Counted from the first letter of the stretch, positions 32,322-42,772 are shown. The stretch: 64,000 nt of DNA from Pseudomonadota bacterium (GCA_021809435.1 JAKBAD010000002.1:62001-126000), one strand, 5' to 3'. The notes: generated from the sequence alone by a model not told the origin. Translations and numbers: made by a program.

Positions 32322-33217
32322 TCACTCCGCCCCAACATCAGGTTCAAATTCTGCACCGCCGCGCCCGAGGCGCCCTTGCCCAGATTATCCAGCCTGGCAA
32401 TCAGCACCGCCTGCGTCCCCGCCTCGTTGGCGGCCACGAAAATCTCCAGCCGGTTGCTGCCGTTCAGCGCCTCGGGGGTCAAATTCTCCCCCCACAGCCC
32501 GCGCGGCACCACCACGCCGTTCTCGCCATAAAACGCCTCATAAAGCGCTGCCAGCCGCGCGGGCGTCACGCCCAGCGCGTCCAGATGCAACGGCACCGAC
32601 ACCAGCATCCCTTGCGCGAAATGCCCGACCGAAGGCACAAAGACCGGCGCCCGCGCCAGCCCGCTATAAGCCATGATCTCAGGCAGATGCTTATGCTTGA
32701 GCCCAAGCGCGTAAAGCTCAAAAGCCGGCCCGCCCGCCCGCTCATGCTCGGCGATCATCGCCTTACCGCCACCTGAATAGCCCGACACCGCGTTGATGCT
32801 CAGCGCCGCCTCCGCCGCCAAAATCCCCGCCTCGCGCAGCGGGCGCAGCAGCGCGATCGCCCCGGTGGCATAACAGCCCGGATTAGCCACCCGCGCCGCG
32901 CCGGCAATCAACGCCGCCTGCCCCGGCGCCATCTCGGCAAAGCCATAAACCCAGCCCGGCGCCACGCGGTGCGCGGTCGAGGCGTCCAAAATCCGCGCCC
33001 CCGCCGGCGCCAGCGCCACCGCCTCGCGCGCCGCATCATCGGGCAGGCACAAAATTGTTACCTCCGCCTCGCCCATGGCGCGCTGGCGAGCCTTGGGGTC
33101 TTTGCGGTCATGGTCGGCCAGCTCAATCAGGCTAAATCCGCCCGCATCCCGCAGCCGTCCGGCAATGCCAAGACCGGTGGTTCCGGCCTGCCCATCAATA
33201 AAAATCTTCGTACCCAT
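32318..33217 (-). CDS. argC: N-acetyl-gamma-glutamyl-phosphate reductase, short type
   Basis: This 299-residue enzyme reduces N-acetylglutamyl phosphate to the semialdehyde in arginine synthesis. It starts KIFIDGQAGTTGLGIAGRL (NADP-binding) and has the active-site cysteine in ANPGCYATGAIAL; INAVSGYSGGGKAM follows. The length and FIDGQAGTTG opening match the short, second ArgC type common in alphaproteobacteria. It heads a leftward group with gamma-carbonic anhydrase and the TetR-like gene. Confidence 0.95.
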   Translation of the reverse strand: MGTKIFIDGQAGTTGLGIAGRLRDAGGFSLIELADHDRKDPKARQRAMGEAEVTILCLPDDAAREAVALAPAGARILDASTAHRVAPGWVYGFAEMAPGQAALIAGAARVANPGCYATGAIALLRPLREAGILAAEAALSINAVSGYSGGGKAMIAEHERAGGPAFELYALGLKHKHLPEIMAYSGLARAPVFVPSVGHFAQGMLVSVPLHLDALGVTPARLAALYEAFYGENGVVVPRGLWGENLTPEALNGSNRLEIFVAANEAGTQAVLIARLDNLGKGASGAAVQNLNLMLGRSE

Positions 33218-33288
33218 ACCCCTCTCTTATCATGCCCCGCCCTTCGTGCTAGGGGCGCTGCGAACTCATCAATCAGGAAGATAGCGCC

Positions 33289-33783
33289 ATGTCAGATTCC
33301 GCCGCGCCGGTCGCGCCCCTCACCCTCAACGTCCAATACACCAAGGATCTCTCCTTCGAAGTGCCCGGCGCGCCGGTCATCTTCACCTCGCTCCGCCAGC
33401 CCCCGCAGGTGAGCATCAATCTCGACGTTCAGGTGCGCAAGCTCGAAGAGAGCGCCGACGTGTTCGAAGTCACCCTGGCCATCCGCGCCGAAGGCACCGC
33501 CCCGGCCGCCAAGGACGGTGAGAAGCCGACCCCCGTGTTCATCGCCGATCTGTCTTATGCCGGCGTGTTCACCCTCTCAGGCATCCCCGAGGCTCAGCAC
33601 GAGCCGATCCTGCTCGTCGAGTGCCCGCGCCTGCTGTTCCCCTTCGCCCGCAACATCCTGGCCGATGTCACGCGTGAAGGCGGGCTGCCCCCGGTCATGC
33701 TCCAGCCCATCGATTTCGTCTCCCTCTGGCAGCAGCGCCGCGCCGCCGCCCTCGCCAACGTCCAGCCGGCCGCCAACGCGTAA
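33289..33783 (+). CDS. secB: Protein-export chaperone SecB
   Basis: This 164-residue cytosolic chaperone keeps preproteins unfolded and hands them to SecA. YTKDLSFEVPGAP, VTREGGLPPVMLQPIDF and the C-terminal WQQRRAAAL are characteristic. AGGAAG lies upstream of the ATG. A hairpin with a T-rich left arm follows the gene, and argC is divergent. Confidence 0.96.
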   Translation: MSDSAAPVAPLTLNVQYTKDLSFEVPGAPVIFTSLRQPPQVSINLDVQVRKLEESADVFEVTLAIRAEGTAPAAKDGEKPTPVFIADLSYAGVFTLSGIPEAQHEPILLVECPRLLFPFARNILADVTREGGLPPVMLQPIDFVSLWQQRRAAALANVQPAANA

Positions 33784-33802
33784 GCCAGCGGCCCGGAATT
33801 TC

Positions 33803-33831
33803 GTGGACCCTTTTGGCAAAAAAGGGTCCAC
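33803..33831. terminator. Hairpin after secB
   Basis: GTGGACCCTTTT and AAAAGGGTCCAC form a perfect 12-bp stem with a 5-base loop. It ends secB transcripts or is a small palindromic element; the similar hairpin after uvrB (36048-36075) has the same GTGG-CCC-TTTT design. Confidence 0.65.
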
Positions 33832-33891
33832 CCCCCAAAAATTCACCGCCCCCATTGAAGCCAGCCGCCACCCGCGCCTAATTTCAGCGCC

Positions 33892-36033
33892 ATGGCGCAC
33901 CAACTGGCCGGGCTGCCGCCCGTCACCTTCATTCCCCAAAAACAAACCATGCGGCCCATGCACCGGCCGCTCAAGGTCGTCTCGCCCTACGAGCCAGCGG
34001 GCGACCAGCCCACCGCCATCAAAGAGCTGGTGGCTGGCGTGGAGGCGCATGAGCGCGACCAGGTGCTGCTCGGCGTCACGGGCTCTGGCAAAACCTTCAC
34101 CATGGCCAAAATCATCGAGGCCACCCAGCGCCCGGCCCTCATCCTCGCCCCCAACAAAACCCTGGCCGCCCAGCTCTACGCCGAGATGAAAGGCTTCTTC
34201 CCCGATAATGCGGTGGAATATTTCGTCTCCTACTACGATTATTACCAGCCCGAGGCCTACGTTCCCCGCACCGACACCTACATCGAAAAAGACGCCGCCA
34301 TCAACGAAGCCATCGACCGCATGCGCCACGCCGCCACCCAGGCGCTCCTGGAGCGTGGCGATGTCATCATCGTCGCCTCGGTCTCGTGCATCTACGGCAT
34401 CGGCTCGGTCGAGACCTATTCCCAAATGGTCGTGCGCCTCGAGCTGGGCGGCCGCATCGACCGCGACGCCCTCACCAAAGCCCTGGTCGAGATGCAATAT
34501 AAACGCAACGACGTCGCCTTCCAGCGCGGCACCTTCCGCGTGCGCGGCGAAACCGTCGATGTGTTCCCCTCCCAATATGAAGACCGCGCCTGGCGCATCT
34601 CGCTGTTTGGCGATGAAATCGAGGCCATCTCCGAATTCGACCCGCTGACCGGCGAACAGAGCGCGCAGCTCACATCCATCGCCATCTACGCCAATTCCCA
34701 CTATGTCACGCCGCGCCCCACGCTCACCCAGGCCATCAAGCACATCAAGGCCGAGCTCAAAGAGCGCCTCGCCCAGCTCACCGCCGACAACAAACTCCTC
34801 GAGGCCCAGCGCCTCTCCGAGCGCACCGCGTTCGACATCGAAATGCTCGAGGCCACCGGCGTCTGCCGGGGCATCGAGAATTATTCCCGCTATCTCTCTG
34901 GCCGCAACGCCGGCGAGCCGCCGCCCACCTTGTTCGAATATCTGCCCGAGAACGCCCTGCTCTTCATCGATGAATCCCACGTCACCGTGCCCCAGATCGG
35001 CGGCATGTACCGGGGCGACTATGCGCGCAAATCCGTCCTGGCGAATTACGGCTTCCGCCTGCCCTCCTGCATCGACAACCGGCCCCTGAAATTCGAGGAA
35101 TGGGACAGTTTCCGCCCCGCCACCCTGTTCGTCTCCGCCACGCCGGGCCCGTGGGAGTTGGAGCGCACCGGCGGCGTGTTCGCCGAACAGGTCATCCGCC
35201 CCACCGGCCTGATCGACCCCGTCACCATCATCCGCCCCGTCGAATCCCAGGTCGATGATCTGATCGCCGAATGCCGCGAGGTGATCAAAAAAGGCGGCCG
35301 CGTGCTGGTCACCACCCTCACCAAGCGCATGGCCGAGATGCTGGCCGAATACATGCTCGAACTCGGCCTCAAGGTCCGCTACCTGCACTCCGACATCGAC
35401 ACATTAGAGCGCATCGACATCATCCGCGACCTGCGCGTCGGCGTGTTCGATGTGCTCATCGGCATCAATTTGCTGCGCGAAGGGCTCGACATCCCCGAAT
35501 GCCAGATGGTGGCGATTTTGGATGCCGACAAAGAAGGCTTCCTGCGTTCCACCACCTCGCTCATCCAAACCATCGGCCGCGCGGCGCGCAATGTCGATGG
35601 CCGGGTCATCCTCTATGCCGACACGCTGACCAACTCGCTGCAAAAAGCCCTGGCCGAAACCGAACGCCGCCGCGCCAAGCAAATCGCCTATAACCAAGCC
35701 CACAACATCACGCCCCAGAGCGTGAAAAGCCATATCGGCGAGGTGCTGCACTCGGTGTTCGAGCAGGATTACCTCACCGTTGCCCCCACCACCGCCGACG
35801 CCGCCAGCGAATTCGTGGGCGAAGACCTCGAAGCCGCCATCGCCAAGCTGCAAAAAGCCATGAAAAAAGCCTCCGAGAATCTCGAATTCGAGGAAGCCGC
35901 CGAACTACGCGATGAAATCAAGCGCCTCGAAGCTCTGGCGCTGGGTCTCGAACCCCCACCCAAAGCCCGCACCCGCGCCCAAATGGCCGGCGGCACCAAT
36001 CGCCGCGTCCGCGCCAAACGCCGTAATAATTAA
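33892..36033 (+). CDS. uvrB: UvrABC excision nuclease subunit B
   Basis: This 713-residue DNA repair helicase-like protein receives damaged DNA from UvrA and recruits UvrC. It has Walker [13 protein letters not shown], the beta-hairpin region [12 protein letters not shown], helicase motif DESHVTVPQ, the conserved [12 protein letters not shown] segment and a C-terminal UVR domain ([17 protein letters not shown]). The start at 33892 gives 25 residues before the conserved core; an ATG at 33949 is also possible. Confidence 0.97.
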   Translation: MAHQLAGLPPVTFIPQKQTMRPMHRPLKVVSPYEPAGDQPTAIKELVAGVEAHERDQVLLGVTGSGKTFTMAKIIEATQRPALILAPNKTLAAQLYAEMKGFFPDNAVEYFVSYYDYYQPEAYVPRTDTYIEKDAAINEAIDRMRHAATQALLERGDVIIVASVSCIYGIGSVETYSQMVVRLELGGRIDRDALTKALVEMQYKRNDVAFQRGTFRVRGETVDVFPSQYEDRAWRISLFGDEIEAISEFDPLTGEQSAQLTSIAIYANSHYVTPRPTLTQAIKHIKAELKERLAQLTADNKLLEAQRLSERTAFDIEMLEATGVCRGIENYSRYLSGRNAGEPPPTLFEYLPENALLFIDESHVTVPQIGGMYRGDYARKSVLANYGFRLPSCIDNRPLKFEEWDSFRPATLFVSATPGPWELERTGGVFAEQVIRPTGLIDPVTIIRPVESQVDDLIAECREVIKKGGRVLVTTLTKRMAEMLAEYMLELGLKVRYLHSDIDTLERIDIIRDLRVGVFDVLIGINLLREGLDIPECQMVAILDADKEGFLRSTTSLIQTIGRAARNVDGRVILYADTLTNSLQKALAETERRRAKQIAYNQAHNITPQSVKSHIGEVLHSVFEQDYLTVAPTTADAASEFVGEDLEAAIAKLQKAMKKASENLEFEEAAELRDEIKRLEALALGLEPPPKARTRAQMAGGTNRRVRAKRRNN

Positions 36034-36047
36034 AAATTTTTGGGGGT

Positions 36048-36111
36048 GTGGCCCCTTTTTATAAAAAGGGGCCACGAAGACTTGGGGGGCTTTTTATAAA
36101 AAGCCCCCCAA
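36048..36111. repeat. Two adjacent T/A-looped hairpins after uvrB
   Basis: Stem 1 pairs GTGGCCCCTTTTT with AAAAAGGGGCCAC (36048-36075) and stem 2 pairs TTGGGGGGCTTTTT with AAAAAGCCCCCCAA (36082-36111), both with a two-base loop. AAAAATTTTTGGGG before and CCCCGCAAAAATTTTT after them are also nearly complementary, so the whole block can fold as nested stems. It probably terminates uvrB and the convergent chemoreceptor gene. Confidence 0.75.
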
Positions 36112-36160
36112 ACCCCGCAAAAATTTTTAATTATTTAAATTTATTCAACAAAAACAACAC

Positions 36161-37594
36161 TCACGCCAGATCAAACATCGCGGTCAAATCCCGCGCGCCC
36201 GCTTCGCTGGTGCGAAACCCCGCCAACAACGCCTCCAGCGCCGCCGCATCCTCCGCCAAAGCCTCCGCCGTCCCCGAGGCCCGGGCCACCAGCGCATCGG
36301 TTTGCCCTCGCACGCGCTCCATCTGGCTCATCGCCTGGTTCACCTCCGCCAGTCCCGCGCTCTGCGCATCGGCCGACGCCGCGATTTCCCCAATGAGCCC
36401 GTTCAGCCCCTCCACCTGCCCGACAATGCGCGACAGCGCCGCACCGGTATCATTCACCAGCCGCACCCCCGCCGCCACCTGCGCGCCCGAAGCGGTAATC
36501 AGCGCCTTAATCTCCTTGGCCGCATCGGCCGAGCGCTGGGCCAGCGCCCGCACTTCCGTCGCCACCACCGCGAACCCGCGCCCGGCATCCCCCGCCCGCG
36601 CCGCCTCCACCCCCGCATTCAGCGCCAGCAAATTGGTCTGAAACGCAATCTCGTCGATCACCCCGATAATCTGGCTGATCTGCCGGCTCGACCCCTCGAT
36701 CTGCCCCATCGCCGCCACCGCCTCGGTCACAATCCCGCCCGACTGCGCCGCCTCCTGGTGCGCTTGGGCCACCATGCGCCTGGCCGCCACCGCGCCCTTG
36801 GCGGCCTCGGCCACGGTGCCGTTCACGCTGGCCAGGGCACGGGCGGTCTGGGTCAGGGCGCGGCCGGTCTCGTCGGTGCCCTGGGCCAAATCGGCGGCGG
36901 CCTCGTGCATCTCGCCAGCCTGGGCGCGCACATTCTCGGTGCTCTGGCGCACCGCCCCCAGCGTGCTGCGCAGCGAGGCCTGGGTGGCGTTGAAATCGGC
37001 CCGCAGCACCTCGTATTCAGGCGGAAACCGGCGGCTCAAATCATACGCCAGATCGCCCTTGGCCAACGCCGAAAGCCCGCCCGCCAGCGCGGCCACCATG
37101 TCACTCTGCACCCGCGCGCGCTCTTCCCGCTCGGCGGCAATGGCGGCCTCGGCCTCCTTAATCGCCGTCAGGTCCAGCAGCGTCTCCACCACATAGCGCG
37201 CCGCGCCATCTGGCCCGCGCAGCGGCCCGGCATCAATGCGCAAATAAAGCCGCCGCCCGCAGGGCAGGTCGCACCAATTTTGCGCCACCATCCGGCCATC
37301 CGCGCTTTGCTGGTTATTCTGGGCATACAGGCCGCCCGCCTTCTCGGTCGCGCCCTGCAACACCAAATCCGCCAGGCACGGCCGCGCCGCCGGATAAAAC
37401 CCCCGCCAATGCTCGCGCGTGCCCATCACCTCGGCGGCTTTCAGGCCGGTCAGCGCCTCCACGGCGTTGTTCCAGTAAGCCACCGCCCCGCTGGCATCGA
37501 GCACGAACATCGGCACCACCATGTGGCCCAAAAACGCCTCAAACGGCAGCGCCGCCGCCCCATGGTCGCGCTTGGCCTTACCCCAGAACCTCAT
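36161..37594 (-). CDS. Soluble PAS-containing methyl-accepting chemotaxis protein
   Basis: This 477-residue receptor has a PAS domain (about 20-150, [20 protein letters not shown]), a HAMP-like linker region ([18 protein letters not shown]) and the cytoplasmic signalling domain with hairpin tip [19 protein letters not shown]. No transmembrane segment is visible, so it is probably a cytoplasmic sensor of redox state or a small ligand. A DNA-encoded C-terminal CheR tether pentapeptide is absent. No che genes are in the window. Confidence 0.92.
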   Translation of the reverse strand: MRFWGKAKRDHGAAALPFEAFLGHMVVPMFVLDASGAVAYWNNAVEALTGLKAAEVMGTREHWRGFYPAARPCLADLVLQGATEKAGGLYAQNNQQSADGRMVAQNWCDLPCGRRLYLRIDAGPLRGPDGAARYVVETLLDLTAIKEAEAAIAAEREERARVQSDMVAALAGGLSALAKGDLAYDLSRRFPPEYEVLRADFNATQASLRSTLGAVRQSTENVRAQAGEMHEAAADLAQGTDETGRALTQTARALASVNGTVAEAAKGAVAARRMVAQAHQEAAQSGGIVTEAVAAMGQIEGSSRQISQIIGVIDEIAFQTNLLALNAGVEAARAGDAGRGFAVVATEVRALAQRSADAAKEIKALITASGAQVAAGVRLVNDTGAALSRIVGQVEGLNGLIGEIAASADAQSAGLAEVNQAMSQMERVRGQTDALVARASGTAEALAEDAAALEALLAGFRTSEAGARDLTAMFDLA

Positions 37595-37704
37595 ATGTCA
37601 CCCTCCCCCCGCCCTGGTGCGGGTCATCCCGCCCTACCAAAGATACATTTCCGCTCCCCTAACGGCGCGTGACGGCGCGGCGAGCTTTGGGTATGGTGCC
37701 GCCC

Positions 37705-38103
37705 ATGTTCCGTATCCGCCCGCTCGCCGCGCTGACATTCCTGCCCCTGCTCGCCTCCTGCGCGGGCATGGTCAAAACCGCTCCCCCCACACCGGACGCC
37801 AGCGCCACCCCCCTGACCGAGGCCACGCTCAAAACCGCCGAACAAAAGGCTTATTGGCGCGGCTTCGTCGCCGGGCGCCACTACCAGGCCGAGAAAGACG
37901 CGCACGCCCCCCCGTCCACCACCCCGGCCAACCTCACGCCCGCCGCGCCAGGCACCCCCACAAATCCCACGTCAGGCACCGCCACAAACCCCGCGCCAAC
38001 CACGGCGGCGCCAACTGCTCCCGCCAGCCCGCCGCCGCCCCACGCGCCCAAACCCGCCAACACCTACCGGCCCAGCGGCATCGCCCAACCGCTCGGCAAT
38101 TAA
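37705..38103 (+). CDS. Small proline-rich lipoprotein
   Basis: This 132-residue protein has a lipoprotein signal with lipobox LLAS-C19 and a short conserved-looking part (AEQKAYWRGFVAGRHYQAEK), followed by a long Pro/Ala/Thr-rich tail. The ATG at 37705 starts the signal peptide; one at 37669 would disrupt it. It probably sits in the outer membrane or inner membrane facing the periplasm. No family is recognised. It lies 58 bases upstream of the ABC-F gene. Confidence 0.75.
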   Translation: MFRIRPLAALTFLPLLASCAGMVKTAPPTPDASATPLTEATLKTAEQKAYWRGFVAGRHYQAEKDAHAPPSTTPANLTPAAPGTPTNPTSGTATNPAPTTAAPTAPASPPPPHAPKPANTYRPSGIAQPLGN

Positions 38104-38161
38104 CCACCGCTTCCGGCGCCAGGGGCTTGAGTAACGCCGCCCAAGCGGGCACACAGCCTCC

Positions 38162-39964
38162 ATGGCCGCCCCCCCGCTTCTGCTGCTCGATCAAATCGCC
38201 CTCACCCTCGGCACCGTGCCGCTGCTCGGCAATGCCGCCCTCTCGGTGGGCGCGGGCGAGCGCATCTGCCTGGTCGGGCGCAACGGCTCTGGCAAATCCA
38301 CCCTGCTCAAAATCGCCTCGGGCGAGGTGGCGTTCGATTCCGGCACGCGCTTCCTCCAACCCGGCGCCACCATGCGCTATTTGCCCCAGGAGCCCGACCT
38401 CACCGCCCACCCATCGGTCATGGATTATGTGCTGGCCGGCCTTGGCCCCAACGACGATGAATACCGCGCCCGCTACCTGCTGGGCGAGCTGGGGCTGAAA
38501 GAAACGCTCGCCCCCGCCACCCTTTCGGGCGGCGAGGCCCGGCGCGCGGCGCTTGCCCGCACCCTCGCCCCCGCGCCCGACCTGCTGCTCCTCGACGAAC
38601 CCACCAACCATCTCGACCTGCCCGCCATCGAGTGGCTGGAATCCGAGCTGAAATCCCTCTCCAGCGGCCTCGTGCTCATCTCCCACGACCGCCGCTTCCT
38701 CGAAACCCTCTCGCGCGCCATGGTCTGGCTCGACCGCGGCGAAACCCGCCGCCTCGACAAGGGCTTCGCCCATTTCGAAGCCTGGCGCGACGAGATCCTG
38801 CTCCAGGAAGAGCTCGAATTCCACAAGCTCGGCCGCAAGATCGCGCGCGAGGAAGACTGGCTCCGCCACGGCGTCTCGGCGCGGCGCAAGCGCAACGTCA
38901 AGCGGCTGGGCACTCTCCACACGCTGCGCGCCCAAAAGCGCGACTATGTCCACAAGCTCGGCACCGCCAAAATGGCCTCGCTCGACTCCGCCACCTCGGG
39001 CAAAATCGTCGCCGATCTCGACAATGTCTCCAAATCCTTCGGCGACAAGCCGATCATCGCCAACCTCACCCTGCGCGTCCTGCGCGGTGACCGGCTAGGC
39101 ATCGTCGGCCCCAACGGCGCGGGCAAATCCACCCTGCTCAAGCTCATCCTGGGCGAGCTCGAAGCCGATTCCGGCGCCATCAAGCGCGGCACCGCGCTCG
39201 AAATCGTCACGCTCGACCAAAAGCGCGCCGCCCTCGACCCCGCCATCCCCCTGGCCGACACGCTCACCGGCGGCAAATCCGACCTCGTGGTCATTGGCGG
39301 CCAAAGCCGCCACGTCATCGGCTACATGAAAGACTTCCTGTTCAAGCCCGAACAGGCGCGCACCCCCGTCGGCACCCTCTCGGGCGGCGAGCGCGGGCGG
39401 CTGTTGCTGGCCAAGGCCCTCACCTTGCCCTCCAACCTGCTGGTGCTCGACGAGCCCACCAACGACCTCGACCTCGAAACCCTCGACCTGCTCGAGGAAT
39501 TGCTCGCCGACTATCAGGGCACCGTCATCACCGTCTCCCACGACCGCGACTTCCTCGACCGCGTCGCCACCTCCGTGCTGGTCTCCGAGGGCGCGGGCAA
39601 ATGGCTCGAATATGCCGGCGGCTATGCCGACATGCTGGCCCAGCGCGGCGGCGCGCCCACTTCCGAGAAAAAGACGGCCGAGAAAAAACCCGCCCCCAAA
39701 CCATCCCAGCCCGCGCCCCAGCCGTCTCCCGCGGCCAAAAAAATCTCCTTCAAGGAGCTGCACGAGCTCAAAACCCTCACCGCCGACATCGACAAGCTCC
39801 AGCGCGAGCTGCAAGCCACCGAGACCCTGCTCGCCACCCAAGGCCTCTACGAAAAAGACCCAAAAAAATTCTCCGCCGCCTCCCAGATGCTGGGTCAGCT
39901 CCAAGCGCGCCTCGCCCAGGCCGAGGAACGCTGGCTCGAACTCGAAATGCTCAAAGAGGGCTGA
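38162..39964 (+). CDS. ABC-F family ATPase, Uup-like
   Basis: This 600-residue soluble protein has two ABC ATPase domains: Walker A GRNGSGKSTLLK and GPNGAGKSTLLK, signatures LSGGEARRAALAR and LSGGERGRLLLAK, and DEPTNHLDL / DEPTNDLDL. A charged linker separates them and a C-terminal coiled coil follows a Pro/Lys-rich spacer (about 500-600), as in Uup. ABC-F proteins act on ribosomes or branched DNA rather than transport. No membrane segments are present. Confidence 0.93.
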   Translation: MAAPPLLLLDQIALTLGTVPLLGNAALSVGAGERICLVGRNGSGKSTLLKIASGEVAFDSGTRFLQPGATMRYLPQEPDLTAHPSVMDYVLAGLGPNDDEYRARYLLGELGLKETLAPATLSGGEARRAALARTLAPAPDLLLLDEPTNHLDLPAIEWLESELKSLSSGLVLISHDRRFLETLSRAMVWLDRGETRRLDKGFAHFEAWRDEILLQEELEFHKLGRKIAREEDWLRHGVSARRKRNVKRLGTLHTLRAQKRDYVHKLGTAKMASLDSATSGKIVADLDNVSKSFGDKPIIANLTLRVLRGDRLGIVGPNGAGKSTLLKLILGELEADSGAIKRGTALEIVTLDQKRAALDPAIPLADTLTGGKSDLVVIGGQSRHVIGYMKDFLFKPEQARTPVGTLSGGERGRLLLAKALTLPSNLLVLDEPTNDLDLETLDLLEELLADYQGTVITVSHDRDFLDRVATSVLVSEGAGKWLEYAGGYADMLAQRGGAPTSEKKTAEKKPAPKPSQPAPQPSPAAKKISFKELHELKTLTADIDKLQRELQATETLLATQGLYEKDPKKFSAASQMLGQLQARLAQAEERWLELEMLKEG

Positions 39965-40137
39965 CGCCCCCCAAGCCCAGCCTACCCTCCCCTCAGCGCC
40001 GCGCCCTTCCACGACACCATGGCCGCTGTCCTGTTTTCGGCACAAAAAACAGCGTAGAATTTAATTTGTTAGACAGCTATTATGTCATTTTCAGGCGGTT
40101 AAAGCGTGATCAAAATCAAAGCATTTAGGTTTGAGGT

Positions 40138-41412
40138 ATGAAAAAATATTTCGTAAGTGGCTTAATATCTGTGTTGATTGGTGCCGCTGTAATCGCAGTT
40201 ACCTATGCCCTCCACGAAAACAATCCTCAAGTTGAGTATGCGAAAGGGAAAGCTTTCTCTGATCAAGGAAATTACTCCGAAGCTTTTAACTGGTATCTAA
40301 AAGCCGCTAATCAGGGGCTTGGAGTGGCTCAGTTACAAGTCGGCTATGCCTATGACGGCGGTCAGGGCGTGCCCGAAGACGACACCCAAGCTTTTAAATG
40401 GTATTTAAAAGCCGCCAATCAGGGCAACGAAGAAGCTGAGGCGGCAGTCGGCAATGACTATGATTTCGGTAGGGGCGTTCCCGAAGACGATATCCAATCT
40501 TTCAAATGGTATCTTAAGTCTGCTAATCAGGGGGATTGGTTTGCCGAAGAGACCGTTAGCATTGACTACAAATTGGGTGATGGAGTGCAGCAAGACTATG
40601 CCCAAGCTTTCAATTGGTATTTAAAAGCTGCTAATCAGATTGATATCCCAGCCGATGATGATGAGGTCGGCGATGATTATGAACACGGTCAAGGCGTCCA
40701 GCAAGACTATACCCAAGCTTTGAAATGGTATTTAAAAGCCGCCAATCGGGGCTACGCAGATGCCGAGTTTGCTATCGGCGATGCTTACCACGACGGTAAG
40801 GGTGTGCCACAAGACGAAACCCAAGCTTTCAAATGGTATTTAAAAGCCGCCAATCAGAGCTATGCACCAGCTGAGGTTATGGTTGCCGCTTCCTATGGTT
40901 TCGGTCAGGGCGTGCCACAGGACTATATCCAAGCTTTTAACTGGTATCTAAAAGCCGCTAATCAGGGGCTTGGAGTGGCTCAGGTACAAGTCGGCGATGC
41001 CTATTACAACGGTCAAGGCGTACCACAGGACTATACCCAAGCTTTCAATTGGTATCTGAAAGCCGCTAATCAGGGGATTGCGCTGGCTGAGAATATCGTT
41101 GGTATTGACTATGACCAAGGTCAAGGCGTACCGCAAGACAAAACCCAAGCTTTAAACTGGGATCTGAAAGCCGCTAATCAGGGTTATGCACAAGCTGAGT
41201 ACAACGTCGGCGTTGACTATGCCAAAGGTCAGAGCGTGCCACAGGATTACGTTCAAGCATATATGTGGTTTGATTTAGCAGCGGCTCAAAGTTTCTCTAA
41301 CGCCGCGAAAGTCCGAGATGATCTTGCACAATTAATGACCCCTGATCAAATCGCCCAAGCCCAGCAACTCGCCACAGAATGGGCACAGCAACATCCTCAG
41401 AATAATCAGTAA
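40138..41412 (+). CDS. Sel1-repeat (SLR) protein, probably acquired
   Basis: This 424-residue protein has an N-terminal membrane anchor or signal (residues about 5-25) and then nine to ten Sel1-like repeats of 36 residues with the core WYLKAANQG...A...VG..Y..G.GVPQD..QA. Repeat 4 has one extra residue. Such proteins mediate protein-protein contacts in signalling, secretion or host interaction. Base composition is clearly AT-richer than all neighbours and codon use differs, which suggests transfer. The first and seventh repeats share about 50 identical bases, so repeats were duplicated recently. Only GAGG close to the ATG is present as a ribosome binding site. Confidence 0.9.
   Translation: MKKYFVSGLISVLIGAAVIAVTYALHENNPQVEYAKGKAFSDQGNYSEAFNWYLKAANQGLGVAQLQVGYAYDGGQGVPEDDTQAFKWYLKAANQGNEEAEAAVGNDYDFGRGVPEDDIQSFKWYLKSANQGDWFAEETVSIDYKLGDGVQQDYAQAFNWYLKAANQIDIPADDDEVGDDYEHGQGVQQDYTQALKWYLKAANRGYADAEFAIGDAYHDGKGVPQDETQAFKWYLKAANQSYAPAEVMVAASYGFGQGVPQDYIQAFNWYLKAANQGLGVAQVQVGDAYYNGQGVPQDYTQAFNWYLKAANQGIALAENIVGIDYDQGQGVPQDKTQALNWDLKAANQGYAQAEYNVGVDYAKGQSVPQDYVQAYMWFDLAAAQSFSNAAKVRDDLAQLMTPDQIAQAQQLATEWAQQHPQNNQ
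40270..41270 (+). repeat. 108-bp tandem coding repeats of the Sel1 gene
   Basis: About nine in-phase 108-base units encode the Sel1 repeats; one unit is 111 bases. Units starting near 40280 and 40932 share AAGCTTTTAACTGGTATCTA and continue identically through the next 30 or so bases. Repeats this similar can recombine and change number. Confidence 0.8.
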
Positions 41413-41492
41413 CCACCCCCGTGTCCTCCGAAACCCTGCACCCAAAGCCCCAATATCTCGCCAACAGATGCGCCACTCAGGCGGCCATCGCT

Positions 41493-42362
41493 CTACCCCC
41501 CCGCCATCGCGGCCATGGCGGGCGGCTGAAATTGCAGCAAAAACCCGGCCAGCAGCAGCACCAGCAGCCCTACGCCCGTCTCCACCGCCAAGCTTCTCAA
41601 AAACCGTGCCCGCGAGGCCGGCAGCGCCGGGGTGAGCCGGAATTTATGCACCCAAGCCAGCCCCAGCAGCGCCAGCAGCAGGGCGAATTTGGCCAGCGCC
41701 AGCCGCCCATAAACGCTCGAAACCAGCGCCCCCACCCTGCCCACCAGCAGCCAAACCTGCACCAGCGCGGTGGCCAAAATCGCCACAACACAGCCCATCC
41801 CCAGCTTCGAGAAACGCCGCATCACCGGCGCCAGCTCCGCCTCCGGGGCTTTCGCCACCACCAGCAGCAGCGCGGGCAATGTCCCCATCCACAGCGCGGC
41901 GGCGCCCACATGCGCCAGCGCGCAGCCAAACAGCACATCGCCCTCGGCCGAACCCAGCATGGCCCCGCCATGGCCAAGCCAGCTCTCGGCCACGCAGCCC
42001 AGCAGCGCCAGCCAAGCCCCCGCCCGCCGCGCGCCCAGCTCCGCCAGCGCCAACGCGCCCAGCAGCATCCCCAAACGCCCCGCCAGCACATAGCCAAAGC
42101 GCGTCTGCGTCAGCACCACCGGCAGCGCGGCCGATAAGCCCGCCCAGTCCGCCGCGCCCGAGAAATTAATCGTCTCGCCAACAAACCACGCGCCCCCGGC
42201 GAGCGCGGCCAGCCCAAACGCCCCCCATGCCAGCCGGCGCAACGCCTCCAGGAGCACCCACAATACTTCAGCCCACAGCGCGCCAAACGCACAAAAATAA
42301 GCCGCCAGATGCCCGCCCCGCGCGCCCCCCAACAGCCAGATCAGCGCCGTCCCCGCACTCAA
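41493..42362 (-). CDS. copD: Copper resistance protein CopD-like membrane protein
   Basis: This integral membrane protein of about 289 residues has eight or so hydrophobic segments and the CopD pattern, with histidine-containing segments (ESWLGHGGAM, ALAHVGAAALWMG). It would move copper across the inner membrane together with CopC. I prefer a TTG start at 42362 that overlaps the copC stop (TTGA), which keeps the first membrane segment; an ATG at 42425 inside copC would add 21 residues. No clear ribosome binding site is present, so translational coupling to copC is likely. Confidence 0.8.
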   Translation of the reverse strand: MSAGTALIWLLGGARGGHLAAYFCAFGALWAEVLWVLLEALRRLAWGAFGLAALAGGAWFVGETINFSGAADWAGLSAALPVVLTQTRFGYVLAGRLGMLLGALALAELGARRAGAWLALLGCVAESWLGHGGAMLGSAEGDVLFGCALAHVGAAALWMGTLPALLLVVAKAPEAELAPVMRRFSKLGMGCVVAILATALVQVWLLVGRVGALVSSVYGRLALAKFALLLALLGLAWVHKFRLTPALPASRARFLRSLAVETGVGLLVLLLAGFLLQFQPPAMAAMAGG

Positions 42363-42724
42363 GGCTGAAACGTGAACCTGAACGCGCCATGCGTATGGTG
42401 CGTATCCACCGACACCGCATGCCAAACCACCCTATAGGTTCCGGGCGCGGTAATTTTAACCGCCACCGCCATCTCGTCTTCATGGCCGGGCACGGGCTGG
42501 GGCTTGGCGCTCGCCACGCTGGCGCCATCTGGCCCCTGCACGGTCACCCGGCAAAACGCCACTTCCAGCCCCTCGGTATAGCTGAGCAAAATCTCCCTCG
42601 GCGCCACGCTCACCACCGCGCCGGCGCCCGGCACGGCATGGGTGAGATACGCATGGGCCTGTGCCGCCGGGGCCGCCACAATCAGCGCCACGGCACCAAG
42701 CCCCAGAGATTTGATAAATTTCAT
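42359..42724 (-). CDS. copC: Periplasmic copper-binding protein CopC
   Basis: This 121-residue protein has a Sec signal ending AQA before HAYLTHAVPG, placing a histidine at the mature N-terminus, as in the CopC Cu(II) site. The second half of the site is in VSVDTHHTHGAFRF near the C-terminus. AGAGGAAG precedes the ATG at 42724. It overlaps copD and forms a two-gene copper operon. A palindromic element lies just upstream. Confidence 0.9.
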   Translation of the reverse strand: MKFIKSLGLGAVALIVAAPAAQAHAYLTHAVPGAGAVVSVAPREILLSYTEGLEVAFCRVTVQGPDGASVASAKPQPVPGHEDEMAVAVKITAPGTYRVVWHAVSVDTHHTHGAFRFTFQP

Positions 42725-42772
42725 GAAATCAGCTTCCTCTTGTCGTGTCATCCACGATTAGAGGAAACCTTA

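Noticed and set aside
40270-41270. CRISPR-like regular repeats
   Set aside because: The 108-base periodicity is coding and in phase with Sel1 repeats; units are diverged and there are no unique spacers.
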